This document shows, piece by piece, positions 46,166 to 56,438 of a stretch of 64,000 nt of DNA; position 1 is the stretch's first letter; each line of letters opens with the position of its first letter. A program made the position numbers and the translations under genes. The notes under the pieces are model-generated. The model was not told where the DNA came from, searched no databases, and saw nothing but the letters and a program-made list of their open reading frames with translations. The stretch lies in NCBI RefSeq assembly GCF_000237925.1, contig NW_017386045.1:620001-684000 (forward strand). Direction: 5' to 3'. The DNA comes from Schistosoma mansoni. Lineage: Eukaryota > Platyhelminthes > Trematoda > Strigeidida > Schistosomatidae.

Positions 46166-46275
46166 AAGCCAACTATTTGAGACTCAAAAATTAAGCTGTG
46201 ATCTACTAAAAGTGTGATGAAGAATAAACCACTTCAAGGAACAGTTCATCCAACTTTCGGGTACTTCATTGTGCT

Positions 46276-46805
46276 ATTTATTTATTTATTTGAACACAAA
46301 TATTGATACAAGCGGTCACCAGGTGTATATGCGCTACACAAAAATTCTCATTTCACTTAATTGTGTGAGGGCTGTGATACTGCCCAGGTGCCCAAACCGA
46401 AGCAGGTGGTTTTACTAGGAGGCCACACCCCGAGCTTTCGACCTAAAGGTTTGCTCCACAAGGCAGTGGAACATCGTGAGATGTAGTCCCATGGTAGTTG
46501 GTGATCAACGATCGATTGATACGCAATTTGTTACCACAGGATACTGGAGCCTATATGCACCAGTGGATTGGAATCAAGGTTTTTCAACTCCCCTAAGTGG
46601 ACGCGCCGTGTCCACCAACCCAGTTAAAGCCCCTGCCAGACATTCTCTTTTCGTCCTCCCAATTTCGTAAACAACATCTCCGCCAGAAGACAGCGAGTAG
46701 GACTTCTCTGTCAAAGGCTATATACGCGTGGCCATGTGAGAGGATTTGGAGAGGGGGAGCGGACTCTCCTCACTCTCGGCCGTACCAGGGCATTTGGGAG
46801 CCAGG
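46276..46805 (-). repeat. C repeat, full length
   Basis: Tail at the left, ending CCAGGGCATTTGGGAGCC at the right. The intergenic side of TRMT10. Confidence 0.88.
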
Positions 46806-47000
46806 GTTTCCCAACTCCGCTAGGTGGACTTTCCGTGCCCAACAACACGGTTAAAGCACTAGGCATTTGCTTTTCGCCCTTTCAACATCGTAAACAACAC
46901 CCCCGCCACGAAAAGGAAATAAGTAGGACTTCCCTGGCAGAGACTGGAAGCATTTCAAGAGAGAGAGCGGCCCCCTTCCCACTCTCAACCGTATCACGGC
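46806..47000 (-). repeat. Second C repeat, 5' part
   Basis: A tandem partial copy directly adjoining 46276-46805 in the same orientation. Confidence 0.78.
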
Positions 47001-47079
47001 ATTCAGAGGCAAGCCGCAGTTTACCTTCGTCCATCCCAGATACTATATTCTTGATTAATATTAGAAAGTTAAAAACAAA

Positions 47080-47240
47080 GATGAATAGTGGCTAATAGCG
47101 GAATCCAGGACGCACACCACTTCGTCCTATCTGGGACTAATCAGCTCGATATACCTACATCTCACACATTTTGATGTTCACTCTGGGACTCGAACCCAGT
47201 ACCTTTCACTTTAAACTCCATCGTGTGAATCAAAACTAGA
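47080..47240 (-). repeat. SMalpha fragment
   Basis: Decayed hammerhead region and tRNA-like B box (GACTCGAACCCAG in reverse). Confidence 0.8.
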
Positions 47241-47302
47241 ACATTCTTTTTCTTCAAATGTAAACAATATATTATTCATTCAATTAGAATAATAATAATG
47301 AA

Positions 47303-47308
47303 TTTATT
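47303..47308 (-). terminator. Possible TRMT10 poly(A) signal
   Basis: AATAAA on the - strand, 12 bases past the TRMT10 stop codon. The context is AT-rich, so chance is possible. Confidence 0.45.
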
Positions 47309-47320
47309 ATATACAATGAA

Positions 47321-47821
47321 TTATTGAATTAATTTTCTTGTAGGTATTGTATATTTTAAACTTTCTAACCATGTCATTGTACCATTTAACACAGGGCATA
47401 ATGATTGAAATACATGTAAAGTTGATAAAATTAAACGTCCATTTATATTTAATTGGATTTCTTTAATTGGTAATCTAGCTGTTCTATAACCATTTCTTAT
47501 AGCTTGGTTATAACAATAACCCTTTAAATGATTATGATCAATTAAACCACCTATGACATAGATATCATCATGATTAAAGTGATGATTATTATTGGTAGTA
47601 GTAGAAGTAGTCGTAGTAGTATTCGATGCATCATCTATATCAGTAATATTAGTAGCAGTATTGGTATTATTATCATTGGATGCATCATCTATACGAGTAG
47701 TATTAGTGGTAGTATTGGTATTAGATGGATCGTTTATATTAAAACATTCAGGTAAAGTATATTCTGATTCAGCGCATAAATAAACAATTTTATCAGCTGG
47801 AAATAGTTTAGTAAAACCATC
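47321..47821 (-). CDS. TRMT10A: TRMT10 exon 5 (catalytic core)
   Basis: 167 codons including TAA. Acceptor TTATAG just above 47821, phase 0. It holds the SPOUT loop [13 protein letters not shown] and ends PTRKLIQ. It also holds the 18-codon duplicated insertion at about 47620-47710. Confidence 0.92.
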   Translation of the reverse strand, partial: DGFTKLFPADKIVYLCAESEYTLPECFNINDPSNTNTTTNTTRIDDASNDNNTNTATNITDIDDASNTTTTTSTTTNNNHHFNHDDIYVIGGLIDHNHLKGYCYNQAIRNGYRTARLPIKEIQLNINGRLILSTLHVFQSLCPVLNGTMTWLESLKYTIPTRKLIQ

Positions 47822-50800
47822 CTATAAAAAGAAAAAAACAGAAAAAAAGGATTTAATAGTTGAAATCATGAATCAATTGAAGCTAGACTACCATGGAAAA
47901 CTTGGAAGTACTAGACGGCCGTTTCGTTCTATTGTGGGACTCCTCAATGGCAGTGCGCATCCACGATCCCGCCTCGCGAGCGAGATTCGAACTCAGGACC
48001 TATCAGTCTCGCGCGTGAGTGCTTAACCACTAGACTACTGAGCCGGCATCCAACGGTGTTAGTGTCTAAGTTCAACTATTAAAAATTACTATAATATCGA
48101 CAAAACCCTTCCTGATAAAAATTTTGTTTATAAAAGTAGAAATTATTAAATAGATATTGATAATCAACTCCGCCTGTAGCCCCTCCAAGGGCTACTGCCG
48201 GTCCCAAGACCGGATTAAAGAGGAGGGTTGGGCATAGGGTTAGCGACCTCATCTCGTAAAAAACTAACTCGCTAAAAAATACGCTAACTAAAAAAATTAC
48301 TATTGATAATAAACAATAATATCTGTAAATTATGTATACAGGTTAAGTGTTCATGTATGAGACTGAAGGTCTTGGATTCGAACCTCACATGCAAGGTTGT
48401 GAATGAGCTTTCGTCACTTGCTAATAAAACTGTAGTTGCCGCTTCTCTTTACCTTTTGATTTTATGCATCGTTAAGATTTGCATTATAATGGTTATCGAG
48501 GTGAATGATTAACGAAGCACGGCACTACACTCTCATTGATCAAGTTACCACTATACAATTGTAACTTGTTTATAGCGATTAAGATGTCAACTGATGATCA
48601 TTGATAGATTCACCGTGGAAACATTCTTCTAGAGGTACATGAAAATGAAATTCGGTTAGAGTTGATCTTGAGAGTCACTTGAGAGCGTGACCACAGTGCC
48701 CAAGGGACAACTGCTTGAGGTCGGTCACACACAACCTTTTTGTGCGTAGTTTTTGTGTTAGCCCCGTACTTGTTGGGACCTTACCGCCGGAGACGGATAT
48801 CCATGGGATAAGTTGAGGTGTGCATTTTTAGGGTCGACCTTTTCTAACCCCACCCCTTCTTGTGGGAAGGCAGCATTGCTGGTATGCTGGTTGTCATGAG
48901 GAAACACGTTACTGCTGTCACACCTCTGTACAGACAGCAGTATGACTTCGCCTTCGAACTTTGGGTTGGCTGCTTTTAGTCTTACCGCTCTTCAACCGAC
49001 CTGTCTGGCATGGTAGGACCTTGAGAAACGATTATTCCAGCCAGTGTAGCTCGATTGGTTCATCACGATAGGCTAGCCCGACCACCACGTCAAGGTAGCA
49101 GCAACGGTCATCTTGTTGTGATAACGAGGTATGGCAACTTGGACCGATGCATATATGTGCCTGGTCCTACGTTGTAGCCGACTGACTGACTGTATAGTGG
49201 ATCGAACATCTAACCTAAAGATGTTGATAATATCAATTTGATATCGATTTTATACATCTTAGATCAATGGACCAAAAGAACCCCAACATCACAAACTTAA
49301 AACTTCGATATCTAGGTAGGTTGAATATACTGTTTCATAATAGCATACACCAGATTTGAAAAATATCAATACATTGAGATGGTAGAGAAGATTTGTAGTT
49401 CAGGTGAGTGATTTTGATAGAGTTTTGTTCTCTGAGCTGGATAGACGATGAAAGCTCTACGACTAAACCATCCAGCTAAGAGAACAAAATTCCATCAAAA
49501 TGTCAATACATTAGATTAACTCTTTCCAGAAGTTCACTTTTCATGTGTAAATTTCGGTTATTTCGTCAAAAGATGAACATATAAAGTATCTATAAAACAG
49601 CTTACCTCACATAGATTCACATCCCAACTGTCACAGTTACATAACTTTAATCTGTCATATAATCGAATAGATTTACATTTATCTACAGATAACAAATTAT
49701 CATTAGTAGATATATCTTTATCATTGATGTTCGTTTCTATGGTATTACGGGAACCTAAACCGGTGATATAAAGTTGAACTGGATATTTAGCACGTCTATT
49801 GAAAGAATAACAATTAGCAACCTAGAGAATGAAGAAAAAATATACAAACTTTAAATTAGCTTTATTAGGCAAAATCATTATAACAATCTATGAAATAAAT
49901 GAATCCGATTTACATTTGATCGTTAACTAAGTTGATGATTTGAGACTACTACTCATTTTGCCTTTATGCACTAGAGACTCTCATAGGGTTGGTTATTAAA
50001 TTATTATTATTATTATTTAAACACATATATATTGGTACATGGAAGCACAAGATACACAAATCTCATTCGATTTGTGTGAGGGCTGTGATACTGCCCAAGT
50101 GTCGAAACTGGAGCAGATGGTTTCTTAGGGGACCACACCCGGAGCCTTTGACCTAAAGGTCTGATCCACAAGGCAGTGAAGCATCGTAAGGAGATGTAGT
50201 CCCATGGTAGCTTGGTCTTCCCCCACCTGAGTTCTTCGTTCAACACAACACTAAAATTCAGTCAGTCAGCTACAACGTAGAACCAGGCACATTTATGCAT
50301 CATTCCAAGTTGCTATACCTCGCTAGCACAACAAGATCAACACCGGATTCATAGTAATTAATTTAGTGGTGGTAATATATAAAAGAAAGATTGTATATAC
50401 GGACATAGTACAGGAAAAAAAAGATAGATATGAAGCGATTTTATTCTCAAAATAAAGAGTGTATACACCTACGCCATTGTGATCGATTCTGAGCCATGTC
50501 ACCTAGAGTCTTCAATCATTGGTTACGAAAGTCATCCAGACTCCAACCAAGTAGTCTGCATCTGCCAACATGGCTCAGACTAGAAGTTAGTGACTTTAAG
50601 CACTGATGCCACGTTTTGGTTTGGCCAACCCTAACTCTTTTTCAACTATCCACTACATTAGTCAGCATTGCGCGTCGTGGTAATCAGTGTTCAGGAGCTG
50701 TGATACTGCCCGGATGCCCAAACCGAAGCAAGTGGTTTTCTTAGGGGGGCACACCCGGAGCCTTTGACCCAAAGGTCTGGTTCACAAGGCAGTAGAGCAT

Positions 50801-53507
50801 CGTAAGGAGATGTAGTCCTATGGCAGCCGGTGACCAACGATTATTTCATACGCCATTTGTTCCCTCAGGATCCTAGAGTAAGCCCATGTGCACCATTGGT
50901 TTGGAATGAGGGTTTTCCAACTCCTCTAGGTGGACTCTCCGTATCCACCAATAATATATACATATTATCAAATATATAAAAAATAGTGATTATGGATTTA
51001 TCTACTTACCTGATTAGCTAATTTACATATATCTTTAAAAGACATCAAATGATCATATGAACAATCAATGACAACTTTAGTTTGACATAATGAATCGGAC
51101 ATTTTTAAACGTTTATAACATTCCGACTTGTGTGAAGTCAGGGTATTATTCATTGGAATTGAATCATTCTTTGTTGTTACACAAGTATCATTATTCACAT
51201 CATGAACAATACAAGATGATTGTTGCTGTTGTTGTTGGCGGATTTTGCGGATTTTACGACGTTCTTTATACACTTTCCTTATTTCACGTCTTGCCTATTA
51301 TATAATGAGGAGAATTTTTTAAAATTTTCTAGATAAATTTAATTATATTTTATACAAATTACTTCTTTACGCTTTAAATATTGAATCAATTTACGATTTG
51401 GTCGTTTTAATAGGCCTTCTTCATTAGTTATAGGTATAGTTTCCTAAATAAAGAAAAATAGAGAGAAAAGGATAATATTTCACATTAAACACTAATGAAT
51501 ACACCTTCAGTCAGTCGGCTACACCTTCAAGAATAAAACAATTTGATAACCAACATTTATAATACCATTGGCTTTAAATAAAGGATGAAAGAAGTTAGAC
51601 AACGTTGATCCCAAAAATAGTACATGTTAGTTTGTTACATAGATTTCCGTCAACGGGAGTAAAGTTAGATATCTGTGACTGACCTCAGATAGTTGTCTCT
51701 AGAGCACTATGATTACACTTTTAGATCATCCAAACCGATAATCCGCTAAGCCAGTTACCTTCTCACATTCCTCAGCAAGAAGTATAAATCCATGGACTAA
51801 TTAGTCGGGAAGTGATGTACCATGCTTAGTGTTGATTATTCGTTAAATATATACACACTAGGAGTTTACTGGACAATTACTAAAATCCTGACAAAGTATC
51901 TTCAATAAAGGATTCTATTATAACGGATTCTTCAAATAGATAGATAAATTCACTTGGTATTGTTTGTTTGAATCTTCCCATTGATGATCAGGACTGCAAT
52001 TGATCAGTCTCTTATTGGTATATGGGCATACTGTGCGTATTGCCTCGATATAGCCTTAATTCACAAGTATTGTAAGCCAAGATGGATAGTGGCTAGAAGT
52101 GGAATCCAAGACGCGCGTTTCGTCCTATTTGGGACTCGTCAGATGGATGTACCTGCATCTTAGAGTTGATGTCCACCGTGGGACTCGAACCCAGTACCGT
52201 TCGCTTCAAACACCAACGCTTTATCCACTTAGCTATTGAGTCCTGATAGCCACTTGCTTGTTCAATGGGGTGAAGTTTAAATTCACTTAGTATTGTTTGT
52301 TTGAATCTTCTTATTGATGTTTAGGACAGCAACTGGTCAGTCTCTAATTAACTAGCGTTATGGTAGAAAGAATATTGTAGAAGTTGGAACTAGTTGTTCG
52401 AATAATTATTAATTATAATTACATTTTATAATTACTAAGTAACTAGTTTACTGTGTATACATTTCTATTCCATTAACTACCGTTATACGACTTAACATTC
52501 TTAATGTATTGGTAATCTATAACTCACAACCTCTTCTATTCAAAGTCCACTTTCGACTTCTTCATATATGATTGTCAACCAACACCAAGATCAGAATTTT
52601 CAATACAAATATCAAGACTGTTCTACTGTATGGGGCGGAGACGTGGAGAATTACGAAAGTCATCATCCAGAAGATACAAGTGTTTATTAACAATTGTCTG
52701 AAAAAAGTACTTCGGATGCGTTGGCCAGACACTATCAGCAACAAGTTACTGTAGGAGACAACAAACCAGATTCCAGTGGAGGAAGAAATCAGGAAGAAGC
52801 GCTGGAAGTGGATAGGACACACATTGAGGAAATTACCCAACTGCACCACACAAGACAAGCCCTCATATAGAATCCTGAAGGCCAAAGGAAAAGAGGGAGA
52901 CCAAAGAACACATTACGCCGAGAAATGGAGACAGACATGAAAAGAATGAACAAAAGCTGGATAGAACTAGAAAGGAAGGGTTGGAGAATGCTGGTCGGCG
53001 GCCTATGCTCCATCGGGAGTAACGGACGTAAGTAAGTAAGTGATGTGATCCGGTATACTTATATATAAACCACGTCTATTCAATATATAGACATTATAGA
53101 AGTCGGTTGATACTTTTGAATTCAACGCACAACTTAGAAACGAGCTTGAGAATAGTCGATGCACTTATTGAAAATAAATGGTCAGTTCAAGGTCAATGGT
53201 AGCGGTCGGGCATGTAAATGATCAAATCAGAGATATTGAACTATTAACTAAATAATAAATCAAAATAAAATCAGTATTCTGATTGGTCATTTCGGAACAT
53301 TACATTTGTCGGAGATCTACGGGACATAACAATCACAGCTCTCTCATGTAAGCATATTATACAACGTCCATGGAATCGAGACACATCTAGAAATAAATGT
53401 ATCCATATCAAAAAAACACAATACCATTTTAATAAATATGAATAAATGGACAAATAAAAAAGATAATGGTTTACTGTTTCCATGTTGTCAAGATGTTCTG
53501 TATTCAT
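47321..53507 (-). CDS. TRMT10A: TRMT10-type tRNA (guanine(9)-N1) methyltransferase
   Basis: SPOUT-fold enzyme that transfers methyl from SAM to N1 of G9 in tRNA. Four firm exons and one tentative first exon give about 371 residues. In order: a Lys/Arg-rich N-terminal helix ([18 protein letters not shown]), the start of the SPOUT core ([22 protein letters not shown]), [36 protein letters not shown], then the cofactor loop [14 protein letters not shown] with the conserved Asp, and [17 protein letters not shown]. About 60 Asn/Thr/Asp-rich residues are inserted just before the IGG loop. It lies on the same strand as, and downstream of, NSUN5 and is convergent with SMC4. TRMT10A or B is more likely than mitochondrial TRMT10C, because the basic helix is short and no extra N-terminal domain is seen. 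The subfamily is inferred. Confidence 0.9.
47615..47735 (-). repeat. 54-bp tandem duplication inside TRMT10 coding sequence
   Basis: GATGCATCATCTAT occurs at 47625 and 47679 within similar 54-bp units, encoding IDDASN plus Asn/Thr-rich filler twice (18 codons each). Confidence 0.85.
47851..48118 (-). repeat. S1 element
   Basis: In reverse orientation. It carries the hammerhead-like stretch, a tRNA-like head (GTTCGAATCTCG in reverse) and the 5' terminus ATCAGGAAGGGTTTTGTCG at the right. TRMT10 intron just outside exon 5. Confidence 0.82.
48167..48299 (+). mobile_element. LINE-A 5' UTR fragment
   Basis: CTCCGCCTGTAGCCCCTCC onward matches the start of the 4949 element. No coding part follows. 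TRMT10 intron. Confidence 0.8.
48340..48420 (+). repeat. tRNA-like repeat remnant
   Basis: GGTTAAGTGTTCATG and TTGGATTCGAACCTCAC look like A- and B-box remains of S1. Confidence 0.5.
48672..49192. mobile_element. LINE-B copy with inverted 5' segment
   Basis: 48672-49113 is the LINE-B 5' leader in - orientation. 49128-49192 is the LINE-B 3' end in + orientation, ending GACTGACTGACTG. This order is the usual product of twin priming. Confidence 0.65.
49606..49821 (-). CDS. TRMT10A: TRMT10 exon 4
   Basis: 72 codons, [16 protein letters not shown] to WDVNLCE. Acceptor CTCTAG, donor GTAAGC, phase 0 at both ends. It includes the conserved NRRA-PVQ segment of the family. Confidence 0.92.
50005..50215 (-). 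repeat. C repeat, 3' part
   Basis: Tail and 3' half in reverse orientation, cut at CATGGTAGC. Confidence 0.82.
50264..50697 (-). mobile_element. LINE-B 3' portion
   Basis: CAGTCAGTCAGCTACAACG at the left, then 3' UTR and coding tail on the - strand. It abuts a C-repeat piece at 50697. TRMT10 intron between exons 3 and 4. Confidence 0.8.
50697..50950 (-). repeat. C repeat, middle part
   Basis: Overlaps in content with 50085-50215 but lacks the tail. It abuts LINE-B at 50697. Confidence 0.8.
51010..51294 (-). CDS. TRMT10A: TRMT10 exon 3
   Basis: 95 codons, [13 protein letters not shown], then a Gln6 run, a polar linker, and [22 protein letters not shown]. Donor GTAAGT, phase 0. Confidence 0.92.
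51363..51443 (-). CDS. TRMT10A: TRMT10 exon 2
   Basis: 27 codons, [18 protein letters not shown] to LKRKE, continuing the basic helix of exon 3. Acceptor ATTTAG, donor GTAATT, phase 0. Confidence 0.85.
51940..52350 (-). repeat. SMalpha repeat, just over one tandem unit
   Basis: The ends 51957-52016 and 52285-52346 repeat each other about 329 bp apart. The tRNA-like head is at 52180-52240 in reverse and the hammerhead at 52093-52160. Presumed TRMT10 intron 1. Confidence 0.9.
52104..52148 (-). ncRNA. SMalpha hammerhead ribozyme, core complete
   Basis: On the - strand: core CUGACGA at 52142-52136, stem II GUCC/GGAC with loop CAAAUA, GAAA at 52121-52118, stem III CGCGCG, triplet GUC ending at 52110, and stem I AUCCA/UGGAU with one U-U mismatch next to the cleavage site. 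SMalpha hammerheads are established in schistosomes. Activity of this copy is inferred. Confidence 0.8.
52570..53038 (+). mobile_element. LINE-A 3' end
   Basis: [20 protein letters not shown] to [10 protein letters not shown], then GTAAGTAAGTAAG. 5'-truncated and fairly well preserved. Presumed TRMT10 intron 1. Confidence 0.88.
53475..53507 (-). CDS. TRMT10A: Tentative TRMT10 exon 1
   Basis: An ATG followed by ten codons ([10 protein letters not shown]) and a GTAAAC donor in phase 0, which fits exon 2. It is the best candidate seen upstream on this strand, but it is too short for homology. Other starts in the repeat-rich 51.5-56 kb stretch are possible. Confidence 0.4.
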
Positions 53508-53644
53508 TATGATGAATGATTCTTTCAATAGAAGAGATTAAATAACCTAAAAATTGAAATTATAAATAATGATATATATGTGTAAAACTTGTAATAATTA
53601 TGTAATATTTATGATGATTGATAAATAATCGATGACAGAACTAT

Positions 53645-53885
53645 TTGCGTCCCAAGCAGAGATGAATACTGGCTAGTAGTGGAATCCAGGACGCGCGTTT
53701 CGTCCTATTTGGGACTCGTTAGCTGAATGTACCTGCATCTCAGCGTTGATGTTCACTCTGGGACTCGAACACAGTATCGTTCGTTTCAAACGACATCGCG
53801 TTATCCACTTAGCTGGCCACTATGCATTTTGCTTGTGAATTAAGGCTATATCGAGGCAACACGCACAGTATGCATTGATTAGTCA
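53645..53885 (-). repeat. SMalpha repeat, partial
   Basis: Hammerhead region at 53673-53740 with core CTAACGA (one base off) and a tRNA-like head in reverse. Confidence 0.85.
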
Positions 53886-53934
53886 AAGTATATTCACAGT
53901 ATTTTCTTAGCTTTCAAAAGCTTTTCTAATAACT

Positions 53935-54615
53935 TATCAAGACGAAGATTATCAGAACTATGTACCTATCTAACAAGCTTGATCGTATTTGCACAAATGA
54001 CGTTATTGATGATGGCGTTAGGTTGTTAAACAAAACAATAACGGAAAATGGCTATCCCCTTAAATTCATAAATAGATGGAAAGTTCATGGTACAGGGAGA
54101 TCTACTATAGATTTGACAAGAAAAAAAGCCTGTCTACATCACCTTACCATTTACAGGTGATTCAAATAGTCTTTTATTGAAACAAAAGCTTAAATCAGTC
54201 ATTAACAAGATGTATTACTCAGCACAGGTCATTATCAAAGAAAGAACAAAGTCTATGCTTCATCGAAAACCTAAAAGTCATATCCCACTGTGTTTAACAA
54301 TTTAAATGTGTATGTTGTCACATATACATAGGGAGGATCAGTCGTGATCTCAAAATTAGGGTGGGGTGAACATGTACCAAAATGGTTGCACAAATAAATA
54401 GAATCAAATAGCGCAATAAGAGTAGAGGATAAACATTCATCATCCTCTATTGCCAAACACATAATTGAAACAGACCATAAGATTGATCTTAACTCTGTTT
54501 TCGTGATGTATAAAAGTGTAAAAGAGAGTATACTAAGGTTTATTGAAGTCTTAGCCATACAAAAATTCAAATCCCCTTTGTGTATTCCAGAACAGTTTGT
54601 TGTCATCTTAAACCT
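53935..54615 (+). mobile_element. Penelope-like element, C-terminal fragment
   Basis: LDRICTNDVIDDGVRLLNKT and TENGYPLKFINR, then a GIY-YIG-like region to about 54615. Broken, older than the 44040 copy. Presumed upstream of TRMT10. Confidence 0.7.
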
Positions 54616-54821
54616 ACCCTGGTAATATCAGCTTATTATCCAGAGTGATTAGGTTTCAAATTGTTTTCACATTATTTTCTTTATTATCCTTTATCTCCTC
54701 TTACCCTCCATTTCTAGGCTAGTCTAGTTCTTACCACCTATATTACATGTGATCAGATTGTTCGAAAAATATTGCGCTATTATATCATCACATAGTTCTG
54801 ATAATCTTCATCTTCTTATAG

Positions 54822-55133
54822 CACTGTGGTGTGGGTTACTAATATCCACATAAGTAGTATATGGTGATAGTCAGGCATAAATGTATTTTGGCAGAAGATC
54901 GTTAAGGAACGAACAGGAACGAAGCGCAATCGGTATGAAAATGCATGAACAATAATAATCGAATATGATGAACTGATATTTGCAGAAGGAACAGTCAAGA
55001 TTGAGATCATTGATGGTCATTTTGCAAATTAACTGTTTGTTGTATGGTTATCAGATTTGAGTGAGATAGTCTATAATTTGTGCTTAAATACATTCAATTG
55101 TCTCCACCTGTGTCCTCATTCACTACAATACTA
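54822..55133 (-). mobile_element. Solo-LTR-like fossil, family beta
   Basis: Same family as 40120-40440. No internal coding part is adjacent. Confidence 0.6.
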
Positions 55134-55477
55134 TCGTCATTTATCAAAAGGACTAATTGCTTTAAATTATCAATATCAATTCACGATAATAAACTTTAAA
55201 AAGGTTTTGATGAGGCTTTGTTCTCTGAGTTGGATGATTTGGTCATAGAGCTTTCATCTTTCTTCTGAATGACATAATCAGTACAAACTTCGGGTAGACA
55301 ATTGAAGTATTAATACATATCAGAAGGGGGGGTTATGGAGATTTACTATTTTCATAGTTGAAAGCGTGAGTCAATTGAAGCTCTAGTGAGAAGCAGTGAC
55401 CAGTGGAGTTCAAACCACGTCTATTGTGAGATATCAACTCACTGAAGACAATTGGTGAACGGTTGCTCAACTTCGTG

Positions 55478-55677
55478 NNNNNNNNNNNNNNNNNNNNNNN
55501 NNNNNNNNNNNNNNNNNNNNNNNNNNNNNNNNNNNNNNNNNNNNNNNNNNNNNNNNNNNNNNNNNNNNNNNNNNNNNNNNNNNNNNNNNNNNNNNNNNNN
55601 NNNNNNNNNNNNNNNNNNNNNNNNNNNNNNNNNNNNNNNNNNNNNNNNNNNNNNNNNNNNNNNNNNNNNNNNNNNNN
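55478..55677. other. Assembly gap, 200 N
   Basis: Lies inside an S1 element between TRMT10 and NSUN5. Confidence 0.99.
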
Positions 55678-55953
55678 TTACAGCGAAAGGTTGTACAGTT
55701 TTCAGAAACGCACCGGAATAGGTTGTGTGCTTAATAGCCATAATGATGCATTAAAACAAACAATATTAGATAACTTGTTGAAATATATAGATGACGGGAA
55801 ACAGGTAGCCCAGATGTTTAAGCAGGCCGCCCATAAAGTTGAAGTTAGACATTAACACCGTTGGATGCCGGCTAAGTGGCCTATTAGTTAATTGCTCCGG
55901 CTCGAGATTGGTAGGTCCTGGATTCGAATCTCACGAGGTGTGGTCGTGGATGT

Positions 55954-55999
55954 GCACTGCTGAGGAGTCCCACAATGGGATGAAACGGCCGTCCAGTGC
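55954..55999 (+). ncRNA. Hammerhead ribozyme, textbook fold (S1 copy)
   Basis: Stem I GCACUG (55954-55959) pairs fully with CAGUGC (55994-55999). Core CUGAGGA is 55960-55966. Stem II GUCCC/GGGAU has five pairs with loop ACAAU. GAAA is 55982-55985. Short stem III CGG/CCG. The cleavage triplet GUC ends at 55993. Every core base is consensus. Activity is inferred, not shown. Confidence 0.8.
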
Positions 56000-56137
56000 T
56001 TCCAGGTTTTCCTTGGTGGTCTAGCTTCAATTGACTCACGCTTTCAACTATTAATACATAAACAAAAAAAACTATATCCACACTCACACACACACTTACA
56101 TACATACAAGATAAAGAACACAAAAATGTATGAAAAG

Positions 56138-56147
56138 TTTATTTATT
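56138..56147 (-). terminator. Possible NSUN5 poly(A) signal
   Basis: Overlapping AATAAA copies on the - strand, about 300 bases past the NSUN5 stop and beyond a repeat insertion. Weak support. Confidence 0.25.
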
Positions 56148-56235
56148 TACATGTTTTTTTCCTTTAATTGAAACATAAGAGATTTCTTCATATTTATAAT
56201 TAATAATTACAAAATATAAATACAAGATTATATGA

Positions 56236-56431
56236 TTGAAATCATGAGTAAATTGAACCTAGACCACCATGGAAAACCTGGAAGCACTGCACAGCCGTTT
56301 CATCCTATTGTGGGACTCCTCAGTGGCAGTGCGCATCTACGATCCCGCCTCGCAAGTCCTACAATAGGACGAAACCACCGTCCAGTACTTCCATAGTGGT
56401 CCAGCTTCAATTAACTCATCATTTCAACTAT
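56236..56431. repeat. S1 fold-back element
   Basis: 56236-56345 is the S1 3' half in - orientation, and 56353-56431 is the same part in + orientation. They meet head to head, eight bases from the NSUN5 stop codon. Confidence 0.8.
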
Positions 56432-56438
56432 ATAACAT

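Larger units (their letters stand above)
55318..56063 (+). repeat. S1 element with intact hammerhead, interrupted by a gap and another repeat
   Basis: 5' terminus and arm at 55318-55385. The body is cut by N (55478-55677) and a repeat shared with 60130-60290. The tRNA-like head and hammerhead are at 55855-56005, and the 3' arm (GACTCACGCTTTCAACTAT) follows. Between TRMT10 and NSUN5. Confidence 0.8.

Noticed and set aside
53271-53528. Separate 85-codon gene on the - strand
   Set aside because: No domain seen. Its only supported use is the short ATG-to-donor piece proposed as TRMT10 exon 1.
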